Shown: piece by piece, positions 1 through 5,057 of the stretch
Layout: every line of letters begins with the position of its first letter
Position numbering within the stretch: the stretch's first letter is position 1
Notes under the pieces: model-generated
Database searches by the model: none
Seen by the model: the letters and a program-made list of their open reading frames with translations, nothing else
What the model was told of the DNA's origin: nothing
Translations under genes and position numbers: made by a program
NCBI GenBank assembly: GCA_017940105.1
Contig: JAGAZG010000132.1
Location: 1 to 5,057, forward strand
Source: Mailhella sp.
GTDB lineage: Bacteria; Desulfobacterota; Desulfovibrionia; Desulfovibrionales; Desulfovibrionaceae
Direction: 5' to 3'
Length of the DNA: 5,057 nucleotides

Positions 1-208
1 CAGCTATGACTTTGCCAGAGAAATTGACGGCGACACGGTTTCTGACATTCTCGCCTATGTGGAATACGATCCGCACCGCGTGCTTCTTGGCATACGCAAG
101 TCGGCGGAGCGCGCTGTGCGCGAAGGCCGCATCACGCCGGCTCAGCGCTTTAAGCTGATGCAGGCGTTTGAAAACGGCCTGCGCGGCTACACCTATTACG
201 AAAGCTGA
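1..208 (+). CDS. speA: Biosynthetic arginine decarboxylase, C-terminal 68 residues (5' end outside window)
   Basis: Open reading frame entering from the left edge (first full codon at base 2) and ending in TGA at 206-208. The visible tail includes DGDTVSDILAYVEYDP and ends in GLRGYTYYES. This matches the C-terminal region of PLP-dependent SpeA-type arginine decarboxylases, which carry a GDTV..(M/I)L.YV segment and a final GL.GYTYLE-like motif. The family enzyme converts L-arginine to agmatine and CO2 in the first step of the agmatine route to polyamines. The PLP lysine and catalytic core lie upstream of the window, so activity cannot be judged. The gene is followed after 61 bases by the carboxy(nor)spermidine synthase gene on the same strand, which supports a polyamine operon. 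The last residues look intact, with no truncation. The assignment rests on the short C-terminal motif plus gene context. Confidence 0.85.
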   Translation, partial: SYDFAREIDGDTVSDILAYVEYDPHRVLLGIRKSAERAVREGRITPAQRFKLMQAFENGLRGYTYYES

Positions 209-269
209 TCCGGCGGTGCGCCGCAGGACAGCTTATTATGCAATTTCAAGCAAAAACAGGAGCAGGACA
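209..269 (+). other. speA-synthase intergenic spacer with small GC hairpin
   Basis: Sixty-one bases separate the speA stop from the synthase start. A short GC-rich inverted repeat, CGGCG (211-215) and CGCCG (219-223) around a 3-base loop, lies just after the stop. No T-run follows it, so it does not look like an intrinsic terminator. A TATTAT at 234-239 resembles a -10 box but has no convincing -35 partner. I therefore read the spacer as an internal operon gap rather than a clear promoter. Confidence 0.3.
258..262 (+). promoter_or_regulatory. Ribosome binding site deciding the synthase start
   Basis: AGGAG lies 7 bases upstream of the ATG at 270. That ATG begins MAKVLIIGAGG, placing the dinucleotide-binding motif at the N-terminus as expected. 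The frame stays open upstream to an ATG at 168, but that start would overlap the end of speA and add 34 residues with no family resemblance. The start at 270 is preferred. Confidence 0.8.
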
Positions 270-1466
270 ATGGCAAAAGTGCTGATCATCGGCGCAGGCG
301 GCGTCAGTTCAGTGGCAACGCATAAATGCGCCCAGGCATCCGATGTTTTTTCTGATATAGTCCTTGCCAGCCGCACCCGTGAAAAATGCGATGCCATCGC
401 CGAAAGCGTAAAAAAGCGCTATGGCCGCAGCATTGAAACAGCCCGGGTCGACGCAGACAACGTTCCCGAACTCACCGCCCTCATCCGCAGTGTCAAGCCA
501 GACCTGGTCATGAACATAGCCCTGCCTTATCAGGACCTGCACATCATGGACGCATGTCTCGAAGCCGGCGTGAACTACCTGGACACGGCCAATTACGAGC
601 CGCCGGACGATGCGCATTTTGAATACAAATGGCAGTGGGCCTATCAGCAGCGATTTAAAGACGCAGGGCTGTGCGCCCTGCTGGGGTCTGGCTTTGACCC
701 TGGCGTAACCAATGTGTTCTGCGCCTATGCGCAAAAGCACCTGTTTGACGAGATAAACGTCCTCGACATCATAGACGCCAACGCCGGCGATCACGGCCTG
801 CCCTTTGCGACCAACTTCAACCCCGAAATAAACCTGCGCGAAGTTTCTGCAAAGGGCCGCTACTGGGAGCGCGGCGAATGGGTCGAAACAGACCCCCTCG
901 CATGGAAAATGAATTTTGATTTTCCCGAAGGCATAGGAAAGCGCAACTGCTACCTGATGTACCACGAAGAGCTTGAATCGCTCGTGCGCAACCTGAACGG
1001 CATACGCCGGGCCCGTTTCTGGATGACCTTTGGCGATGCCTACCTGAACCACCTGCAGGTGTTCAAGAACGTCGGGCTCATCGGCATTGAACCGGTCAAA
1101 TTCCAGGGGCACGACATCGTGCCGCTGCAGTTTCTTGCCAGGCTCCTGCCTGATCCGGCATCGCTTGGACCGCGCACCGTGGGCAAAACATGCATCGGCT
1201 GCCTGATGCGCGGCAAGAAAGACGGCGAAGACCGCGTCCGCTACATCTACAATATCTGCGATCATCAGGAATGCTACAGGGAACTGGGCTCCCAGGCTAT
1301 TTCTTACACCACGGGCGTTCCGGCCATGATCGGCGCCATGATGATAGTGACAGGCAAATGGAACCGTCCCGGCGTGTGGAACATGGAGCAGATGGATCCG
1401 GATCCCTTCATGGATAAGCTCGGCGAATACGGCCTGCCATGGAAAGTTGCCGAACCTGAACTTTAG
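270..1466 (+). CDS. Carboxynorspermidine/carboxyspermidine synthase (saccharopine dehydrogenase family)
   Basis: A 398-residue protein, about the usual length for this family, often annotated as Lys1-like or CANSDH/CASDH. It opens with an N-terminal Rossmann strand and dinucleotide-binding loop, VLIIGAGGVSSV (residues 4-15). Further family-like segments are ALPYQDLHIMDACLEAGVNY (84-103), GFDPGVTNVF (141-150) and YTTGVPAMIGAM (346-357). The family catalyses NADPH-dependent reductive condensation of L-aspartate semialdehyde with a diamine: putrescine gives carboxyspermidine, diaminopropane gives carboxynorspermidine. A relative acts on agmatine to give carboxyaminopropylagmatine. The enzyme is cytoplasmic. 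Its place between speA and nspC identifies the pathway better than sequence alone, since true lysine-forming saccharopine dehydrogenases share the fold. The third glycine position of the GxGxxG loop is Ser13, a mild oddity. The amine substrate cannot be read from the sequence. The 318-residue open frame on the opposite strand (309-1265) is a coding shadow. Confidence 0.9.
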   Translation: MAKVLIIGAGGVSSVATHKCAQASDVFSDIVLASRTREKCDAIAESVKKRYGRSIETARVDADNVPELTALIRSVKPDLVMNIALPYQDLHIMDACLEAGVNYLDTANYEPPDDAHFEYKWQWAYQQRFKDAGLCALLGSGFDPGVTNVFCAYAQKHLFDEINVLDIIDANAGDHGLPFATNFNPEINLREVSAKGRYWERGEWVETDPLAWKMNFDFPEGIGKRNCYLMYHEELESLVRNLNGIRRARFWMTFGDAYLNHLQVFKNVGLIGIEPVKFQGHDIVPLQFLARLLPDPASLGPRTVGKTCIGCLMRGKKDGEDRVRYIYNICDHQECYRELGSQAISYTTGVPAMIGAMMIVTGKWNRPGVWNMEQMDPDPFMDKLGEYGLPWKVAEPEL

Positions 1467-1474
1467 GCGTCATG

Positions 1475-1500
1475 GAGCGCGGAGGGCTCTCTCCGCGCTC
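1475..1500 (+). other. Perfect 10-bp hairpin between synthase and slyX
   Basis: The arms GAGCGCGGAG (1475-1484) and CTCCGCGCTC (1491-1500) are exact reverse complements around a 6-base loop, GGCTCT. The hairpin begins 8 bases after the synthase stop. No T-run follows it on the + strand; instead an A8 tract (1516-1523) leads into the slyX ATG. It is therefore not a canonical intrinsic terminator on either strand. A GC-rich intercistronic stem of this kind could stabilise the upstream mRNA against 3' exonucleases, mark a processing site or tune slyX-nspC expression. The structure is seen directly in the sequence; any role is inference. Confidence 0.6.
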
Positions 1501-1522
1501 ACGCACGCAGGCAGCAAAAAAA

Positions 1523-1747
1523 ATGGATGCCCAGGAAAAAATAGCCCGTCTCGAAGAACTTTCGTGGTTTCAGGAAAAGCTGCTCGCGCAGCTGAACGAA
1601 GCGCTGACCGGTCAGCAGCGCCAACTGGACATGATGGAAAAGCGACTCCTGCGCCTGGAAGAACACGTGAGCATGCTTATGCTGGACGCACAGCAGGAAG
1701 CGCCGGTCAATGCGCTTCCGCCGCATTACATGCCCGAAAGGTATTGA
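1523..1747 (+). CDS. slyX: SlyX family coiled-coil protein
   Basis: A 74-residue acidic, helical protein matching the SlyX family. LEELSWFQEKLLAQLNEAL (residues 10-28) is followed by QQRQLDMMEKRLLRLEEHV (31-49), and the hallmark PPHY lies near the C-terminus (66-69). Heptad-like leucines over residues about 6-53 indicate a coiled coil, and there is no signal peptide or membrane segment. The family's biochemical role is unknown; the name comes from a gene beside slyD in E. coli. The ATG at 1523 is chosen because E. coli SlyX has only a few residues before the equivalent LE segment. An in-frame ATG at 1472 would add 17 residues encoded by the hairpin. The ribosome binding site is weak (AGG at 1509-1511, 11 bases away). 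The stop is one base before the nspC ATG, so translation is probably coupled. A five-residue tail, MPERY, follows PPHY, whereas E. coli SlyX ends at PPHY. Confidence 0.85.
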   Translation: MDAQEKIARLEELSWFQEKLLAQLNEALTGQQRQLDMMEKRLLRLEEHVSMLMLDAQQEAPVNALPPHYMPERY

Positions 1748-1748
1748 C

Positions 1749-2942
1749 ATGGATGATTATATTGCCAGACTGCGCCCTGAGTCATGGCCGTCCCCCTGCT
1801 TTGTGACCGACCTGGCCAGGCTGCGTGCAAACGCCGCCGTTCTGGACGGGGTGCAGCGCAGGACCGGGGCAAAAATCATGCTTGCCCTCAAGTGCTTTTC
1901 GCAGTGGGAAACCTTTACGGAGCTTTCACGCGCAAAGGCAGGCCCCCTCTGGGGCTGCTGTGCAAGCTCTCCTGATGAAGCCAGGCTGGCCAAAGAAGAT
2001 TTTTGCGGCGAAGTGCATGCGTTTGCAGCAGCGTGGAGCCGTGAGGAACTTGCAGAAACCCTGCGCTGGGCAGATCACATTGTTTTCAATTCCTTTGCGC
2101 AATGGAAAATTTTTCGGCCGCTTGTCCGGAGCATGTCGGATGAGCGGGGGGCGGACATCAAGTGCGGCCTGCGCCTCAACCCTGAGCACTCCGAAGGGGC
2201 CGTTCCCATCTATGATCCCTGCGCCCCTGGTTCCCGCCTCGGCATACGCCCGGCGGCCTTTCAGAAAGAGGCTGAACTGGACCCGCATTTTCTTGACGGC
2301 ATAAGCGGCCTGCATTTTCACACGCTTTGCGAGCAGAACTCCGACTGCCTGGCACGCACGCTCGAAGCCGTTGAAAAGCATTTTGGCGCGTGGCTTGCGC
2401 AGATGGAGTGGGTCAACTTTGGCGGCGGGCACCACATCACCCGCAACGACTATGATGTGGAACTGCTGTGCAGATGCATTGAGCATGTGCGCGACCGCTA
2501 TGGCGTGCAGGTTTATCTTGAACCCGGCGAAGCTGTGGCGCTCAATGCCGGCGTGCTCATCGCCAGCGTGCTCGACATTGTTCAGGCCGACATGCCCATC
2601 GCCATTCTTGACGCATCCGCCGCCTGCCATATGCCGGATGTGCTTGAAATGCCTTACAGGCCCGAAGTGTTTGGCGCAGGCGCCGCAGGCGAAAAGATGT
2701 TTTCTTACCGCCTGGCAGGCAAATCCTGCCTTGCCGGCGACGTCATGGGCGAATATTCCTTTGACGCCCCGCTCAAGCCAGGCATGCGCCTTGTTTTTAA
2801 AGACATGGCCATCTACAGCATGGTAAAAACCAACACCTTCAACGGGCTTCGCCTTCCCTCCATAGCTATCTGGGATCCAGATACAAATTTGCGTCGGGTT
2901 ACCCGCAGTTTCGGCTACGGCGACTTTCGTTCACGGCTTTGA
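1749..2942 (+). CDS. nspC: Carboxynorspermidine/carboxyspermidine decarboxylase
   Basis: A 397-residue PLP-dependent decarboxylase of the alanine-racemase fold (fold type III), related to diaminopimelate decarboxylase and typical in length for NspC. Visible features are the PLP lysine in MLALKCFS (K48), RLNPE (142-146), GSRLG (161-165), GLHFHTLCEQ (187-196), the phosphate-binding GGG in NFGGGHHIT (223-231), LEPGEA (257-262), where diaminopimelate decarboxylases usually have EPGR, and CLAGDV with the catalytic-type cysteine C327 and D331. The EPGE and CLAGD combination favours the carboxy(nor)spermidine branch over lysA. It removes the carboxyl group from carboxyspermidine or carboxynorspermidine to give spermidine or norspermidine in the cytoplasm. 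The start at 1749 has AAAGG (1737-1741) 7 bases upstream; an earlier in-frame ATG at 1710 lies inside slyX and is unlikely. Which triamine is made depends on the amine supplied; with speA upstream, spermidine is the better guess. Confidence 0.93.
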   Translation: MDDYIARLRPESWPSPCFVTDLARLRANAAVLDGVQRRTGAKIMLALKCFSQWETFTELSRAKAGPLWGCCASSPDEARLAKEDFCGEVHAFAAAWSREELAETLRWADHIVFNSFAQWKIFRPLVRSMSDERGADIKCGLRLNPEHSEGAVPIYDPCAPGSRLGIRPAAFQKEAELDPHFLDGISGLHFHTLCEQNSDCLARTLEAVEKHFGAWLAQMEWVNFGGGHHITRNDYDVELLCRCIEHVRDRYGVQVYLEPGEAVALNAGVLIASVLDIVQADMPIAILDASAACHMPDVLEMPYRPEVFGAGAAGEKMFSYRLAGKSCLAGDVMGEYSFDAPLKPGMRLVFKDMAIYSMVKTNTFNGLRLPSIAIWDPDTNLRRVTRSFGYGDFRSRL

Positions 2943-2968
2943 CAACCCTTTTTCTTTGCAAGCATAGC
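2939..2968 (+). promoter_or_regulatory. Weak candidate promoter overlapping the nspC stop
   Basis: TTGACA at 2939-2944 is a perfect sigma-70 -35 box that contains the nspC TGA stop. At an 18-base spacing the -10 position reads CATAGC (2963-2968), which matches TATAAT at only three positions and lacks the final T. It could give the downstream DUF3298 gene some independent expression. A -35 match overlapping a stop codon can also arise by chance, so confidence is low. Confidence 0.2.
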
Positions 2969-2979
2969 GGTGTGCTGCC

Positions 2980-3678
2980 ATGATTCCTTTTTTTCTTTCC
3001 TTCCTGCTGCTTTTCGCCCCTCTTTCCGCCAGCGGAACAGAGCAAAGCGATATTCCTTCTGCGCGCTATGCACTGACCATTCCGCATGGGCACATCAAGG
3101 CCTCGTGGCAAAAAACCGGGCTGAAAGAGGCCGATGATTTTGCCGAGGCCAAAGTCAAGGAAGAAGCCGAGCAGTTCAAGGCGCGGGTAGAGGCGCTGGA
3201 CGAGGAATCGCAGCCCATGGGCATGGCCATGCCTGAATGCGAACTGTCCGTCACGGCCGCCGTCTCTGCCGGCGGAAAAACCATCGGCGTGCTCTGGGCC
3301 ACGTATGAATATCTGGGCGGCGGTCATGGCAGCCTGGGATTGGAATCGCGCATTTATTTTCAGCAGAATTCTTCAAAAGATCAGAACGTTCGCTTGCTGG
3401 GCCTTAAAGATCTGTTCCGCGATCCCAGGGCCGCCATAGAAATATTCAGCGAATTTTCCCGTGAAGAACTGACCCGGCGCGGCCTCGATCCTTCCATGGT
3501 TGAAGCCGGCACTGTTCCTGTTCCTGAAAATTTCCTTGTCTTTCTGCTGGATGACGATGGCATACTGCTCTTTTTTGAGCCCTACCAGGTCGCGCCATGG
3601 GCAGACGGAACCATCAGGCTCCACATTCCGCTTGACCGTCTGAAAAAGGCATCTCCCAAGCTTTCTTACTGGAAGTGA
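2980..3678 (+). CDS. Exported DUF3298/RsiV-like domain protein
   Basis: A 232-residue protein with an N-terminal hydrophobic stretch, MIPFFLSFLLLFAPLSASG, that reads as a signal peptide with cleavage near residues 17-19. It has no Lys or Arg before the hydrophobic core, which is unusual for a Sec signal. The mature part starts with a strand-rich segment (YALTIPHGHIKASW, 30-43) and a charged helix (about 47-76). A second strand-rich region ends in YEYLGGGHGS (109-118). The C-terminal part holds ENFLVFLLDDDGILLFFEPY (183-202) and VAPWADGTIRLHIPLDRL (204-221). The GG-HG motif and the late PY..APWADG pattern are typical of the DUF4163/DUF3298 pair seen in PdaC and RsiV C-terminal regions. No PdaC deacetylase catalytic domain is present. 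It probably acts in the periplasm; function is unknown, though RsiV binds lysozyme in Bacillus. This ATG is the only start available, since an in-frame TAG lies at 2965-2967. The Shine-Dalgarno is poor. The nspC stop is 37 bases upstream. Confidence 0.75.
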   Translation: MIPFFLSFLLLFAPLSASGTEQSDIPSARYALTIPHGHIKASWQKTGLKEADDFAEAKVKEEAEQFKARVEALDEESQPMGMAMPECELSVTAAVSAGGKTIGVLWATYEYLGGGHGSLGLESRIYFQQNSSKDQNVRLLGLKDLFRDPRAAIEIFSEFSREELTRRGLDPSMVEAGTVPVPENFLVFLLDDDGILLFFEPYQVAPWADGTIRLHIPLDRLKKASPKLSYWK

Positions 3679-3732
3679 CCGTCCCGTTCCGCAAGCTTTC
3701 GCATGCCTGCCGGACGCCAGGCCTCAGCCCCA

Positions 3733-4845
3733 TCAGCGATTGTCCCCTGCAAAGAGGCGGCTTTTTGCTTTTTCTATTCTGCGCCAGGACTGCATAAGCC
3801 TGCCGGCGCTGATGCTGCCTTCCCTGACCAGTTCCATCATGGCATTGAACGCCCGCTCATGCAGATCGGCATGGTAATCGAGGTTATTGCCAAAAAGCAG
3901 GATGTCGCAGCCTGCCAGAACGGCAAGGCGTATCATTTCTTTAATGCCGTATGTCCGCGCAACAGCGCCCATTTGCAGATCGTCGCTCACGACAACGCCA
4001 TTCCAGCCCATTTCAGTGCGGAGCAGGTCGTTGACGACCCTGCCTGAAAGCGACGATGGCAGCGCAGGATCGAGCCTGCCGTTATAGACATGGGCAACCA
4101 GGACCATGCCGTGCCAGCCTTTTGCAAAAGCCATGGCATAGGGTTCCAGTTCTTCACGGCTCCATGAACGGGTGACGTCCGGCAAATCCAGGTGTGAATC
4201 CCGGCTGGCGCTCCCCAGGCCAGGAAAATGCTTGAGCACGGGAATGACGCCTGATTTCTGCAGTCCTTCTGCAAAAGCCAGCGCATGCCTTGCCGTCTGG
4301 CGCGGGGCACTTCCAAAAAGCCGCCCCATATCGCCCAGCCCGGGGCTGATGGACGAACGCTGCAAATCAACCACGGGGGCAAGATCAACATTTATGCCGA
4401 GCGACCGCATTTCTTCACCGGCTTTTCTGCCCAGGTCCCTCACCCTGCCCTGTTCCATGCCGCCCATTTCACGGGCGGACGGCAAGGGAAAAAAGCCGCG
4501 CTTTGCTTTCAGGCGGCTGACTTTGCCGCCTTCCTGATCAACGGCTATGAGCAGCCTGCCACCGGCGGCTTTCTGCAGCGCAGAGGTGAGCGCCTTGACC
4601 TGGGCGGGAGACTCTATGTTGCGCGGGTCTCCCTGCTTTTTATCGCGGTCAAACAGTATGACTGATCCGACATGACCCGCGCGTATTGCCCGCAGCAAAG
4701 ACTCTGGCGGCATCGTTCCCCTGAAGCCCGTCATGATCATGGCGCCGGCCATGCGCTCGACAGAAGGTCCGGCCAGGGCGGCCTTCTGCGCAGGCGCCGC
4801 CGCCACAAGCAGCATGCATATTATAATGCCCATCCGCCGGATCAT
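3733..4845 (-). CDS. nagZ: NagZ-type beta-N-acetylhexosaminidase (glycoside hydrolase family 3), exported
   Basis: A 370-residue single-domain GH3 enzyme; the family removes N-acetylglucosamine from peptidoglycan fragments. Motifs in order are AVDQEGGKVSRL (101-112), LAPVVDL (155-161), GRLFGS (174-179), KHFPGLGSASRDSHLDLP (205-222), holding the NagZ Asp/His dyad (D216, H218), and VVVSDDLQMGAV (284-295), where D288 is the expected nucleophile. The first 26 residues, with RR, a hydrophobic core (GIIICMLLVAAA) and APAQ/ALAG cleavage options, form a likely signal peptide. E. coli NagZ is cytoplasmic, so this copy probably acts in the periplasm. No lipobox is clear. The start at 4845 is chosen over an in-frame ATG at 4953: it overlaps the upstream stop as ATGA, has AGGAAGG nine bases upstream, and gives a clean signal peptide. 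It converges with the DUF3298 gene 54 bases away. Position 210 is Leu where NagZ enzymes usually have KHFPGHG. Confidence 0.9.
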   Translation of the reverse strand: MIRRMGIIICMLLVAAAPAQKAALAGPSVERMAGAMIMTGFRGTMPPESLLRAIRAGHVGSVILFDRDKKQGDPRNIESPAQVKALTSALQKAAGGRLLIAVDQEGGKVSRLKAKRGFFPLPSAREMGGMEQGRVRDLGRKAGEEMRSLGINVDLAPVVDLQRSSISPGLGDMGRLFGSAPRQTARHALAFAEGLQKSGVIPVLKHFPGLGSASRDSHLDLPDVTRSWSREELEPYAMAFAKGWHGMVLVAHVYNGRLDPALPSSLSGRVVNDLLRTEMGWNGVVVSDDLQMGAVARTYGIKEMIRLAVLAGCDILLFGNNLDYHADLHERAFNAMMELVREGSISAGRLMQSWRRIEKAKSRLFAGDNR

Positions 4846-5057
4846 GCCCGCCCGCCTTCCTCTGCCGCACTGCCGATGAGGTCTGCCAGACGGGCATGCG
4901 GTATGTTGCCGGCCCTGTATGACGCGGCAAAATCCTTGAGGGCGCAAAAGCACATATGCTTCAGATAGGCATTGATATCATCAGGGCGGTACGAAAAAAT
5001 GGTGACCATGCTGGCGGCGATATCGCGGCGGATGGTAAACATGAGAAGGTAAGGGGC
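4842..5057 (-). CDS. Unrecognised protein, C-terminal 71 residues (5' end outside window)
   Basis: A frame open from the right edge to a TGA at 4842-4844 on the - strand. The visible sequence starts APYLLMFTIRRDIAASMV, continues with FSYRPDDINAYLKHMC and ends LIGSAAEEGGRA. It reads as mainly helical and soluble, with two nearby cysteines (CFC) in the middle. I do not recognise the family. An internal ATG at 5042 could in principle start a 66-residue protein, but the frame stays open to the edge and the visible start looks like the middle of a domain, so a longer gene is more likely. The nagZ ribosome binding site and ATGA overlap at its end support it being a translated gene in an operon with nagZ. 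Product unknown. Confidence 0.6.
   Translation of the reverse strand, partial: APYLLMFTIRRDIAASMVTIFSYRPDDINAYLKHMCFCALKDFAASYRAGNIPHARLADLIGSAAEEGGRA
4855..4861 (-). promoter_or_regulatory. Ribosome binding site for nagZ inside the upstream frame
   Basis: On the - strand AGGAAGG lies 9 bases before the ATG at 4845, inside the last codons of the upstream open frame. The ATG shares bases with the TGA stop of that frame (4842-4844), giving ATGA. This strong site plus the stop-start overlap fixes the nagZ start and implies coupled translation. Confidence 0.75.

Noticed and set aside
211..239. A small hairpin and TATTAT box after speA as a terminator or promoter.
   Set aside because: The stem is only 5 bp without a T-run, and no -35-like hexamer lies at usable distance from TATTAT.
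168..269. A possible earlier start of the synthase at the ATG at 168.
   Set aside because: The extra residues overlap the speA tail in another frame and do not resemble the family. The ATG at 270 has AGGAG at good spacing and places the Rossmann motif correctly.
309..1265. A 318-codon open frame on the - strand opposite the synthase gene.
   Set aside because: It lies entirely within the strongly supported synthase gene, has no recognisable domain and shows low-complexity Val/Ala/Phe-rich composition typical of an antisense shadow in GC-rich coding DNA.
1472..1522. A possible earlier slyX start at the ATG at 1472.
   Set aside because: The extra 17 residues are encoded mainly by the perfect hairpin, and SlyX family members begin close to the LE-rich helix, matching the ATG at 1523.
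1926..2630. A 234-codon open frame on the - strand opposite nspC.
   Set aside because: It is antisense to conserved NspC motifs, has no family resemblance and no convincing ribosome binding site; it is a shadow frame.
2674..2692. The repeated GCAGGCG units in nspC as a tandem repeat.
   Set aside because: Only two short imperfect copies are present, within a conserved coding region encoding GAGAAGE; this is ordinary codon use.
1749..2942. Identification of nspC as diaminopimelate decarboxylase (lysA).
   Set aside because: The enzyme has EPGE and CLAGD motifs and lies next to a carboxy(nor)spermidine synthase and speA, which favours the polyamine branch of the family.
3679..3732. A bidirectional terminator between the converging DUF3298 and nagZ genes.
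   Set aside because: The only stem I find is GCCTG (3705-3709) with CAGGC (3718-3722), 5 bp with an 8-base loop and no T-run on either strand. Termination here may be Rho-dependent or occur elsewhere.

Overview
The window looks like chromosomal DNA from a moderately GC-rich Gram-negative bacterium. Most likely it is a Desulfovibrio-type sulfate reducer or a close relative. This is an inference from two things: the gene order speA, a saccharopine-dehydrogenase-like carboxy(nor)spermidine synthase and nspC, and the general look of the proteins. There is no rRNA or other taxonomic marker to settle it. I see no tRNA, rRNA, insertion sequence, CRISPR array or phage gene.

The left two thirds (1-2942, + strand) is a polyamine biosynthesis cluster. 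It opens with the last 68 residues of biosynthetic arginine decarboxylase (speA). A complete saccharopine-dehydrogenase-fold carboxy(nor)spermidine synthase (270-1466) follows, then a SlyX-family coiled-coil protein (1523-1747), then carboxynorspermidine/carboxyspermidine decarboxylase nspC (1749-2942). Together these fit the spermidine route that does not use S-adenosylmethionine. Arginine is decarboxylated to agmatine. Putrescine (or agmatine itself, in the carboxyaminopropylagmatine variant) is condensed reductively with aspartate semialdehyde, and the carboxylated product is decarboxylated by the NspC-type enzyme. No agmatinase, agmatine deiminase or carbamoylputrescine amidase lies in the window. 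The step that removes the guanidino group must be encoded elsewhere, or occurs at a later intermediate. A perfect 10-bp hairpin lies between the synthase and slyX, while slyX and nspC are one base apart.

The middle (2980-3678, + strand) encodes an exported protein of the DUF3298/RsiV-like type with a GGGHG motif. It starts 37 bases after nspC and may be read through from the operon or from a weak promoter overlapping the nspC stop.

The right third is on the - strand and converges on the DUF3298 gene. An unrecognised open frame enters from the right edge (5057 down to 4842). Its stop overlaps the start of a family 3 glycoside hydrolase of the NagZ type (4845-3733) in an ATGA arrangement, so the two are probably co-transcribed and translationally coupled. 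This NagZ-like enzyme carries an apparent signal peptide, so it probably acts in the envelope rather than in the cytoplasm as in E. coli.

Most of the window is ordinary core metabolism. The points most worth a second look are the placement of slyX inside a polyamine operon, the intra-operon hairpin, the choice of amine substrate, and the exported NagZ with a variant active-site loop.
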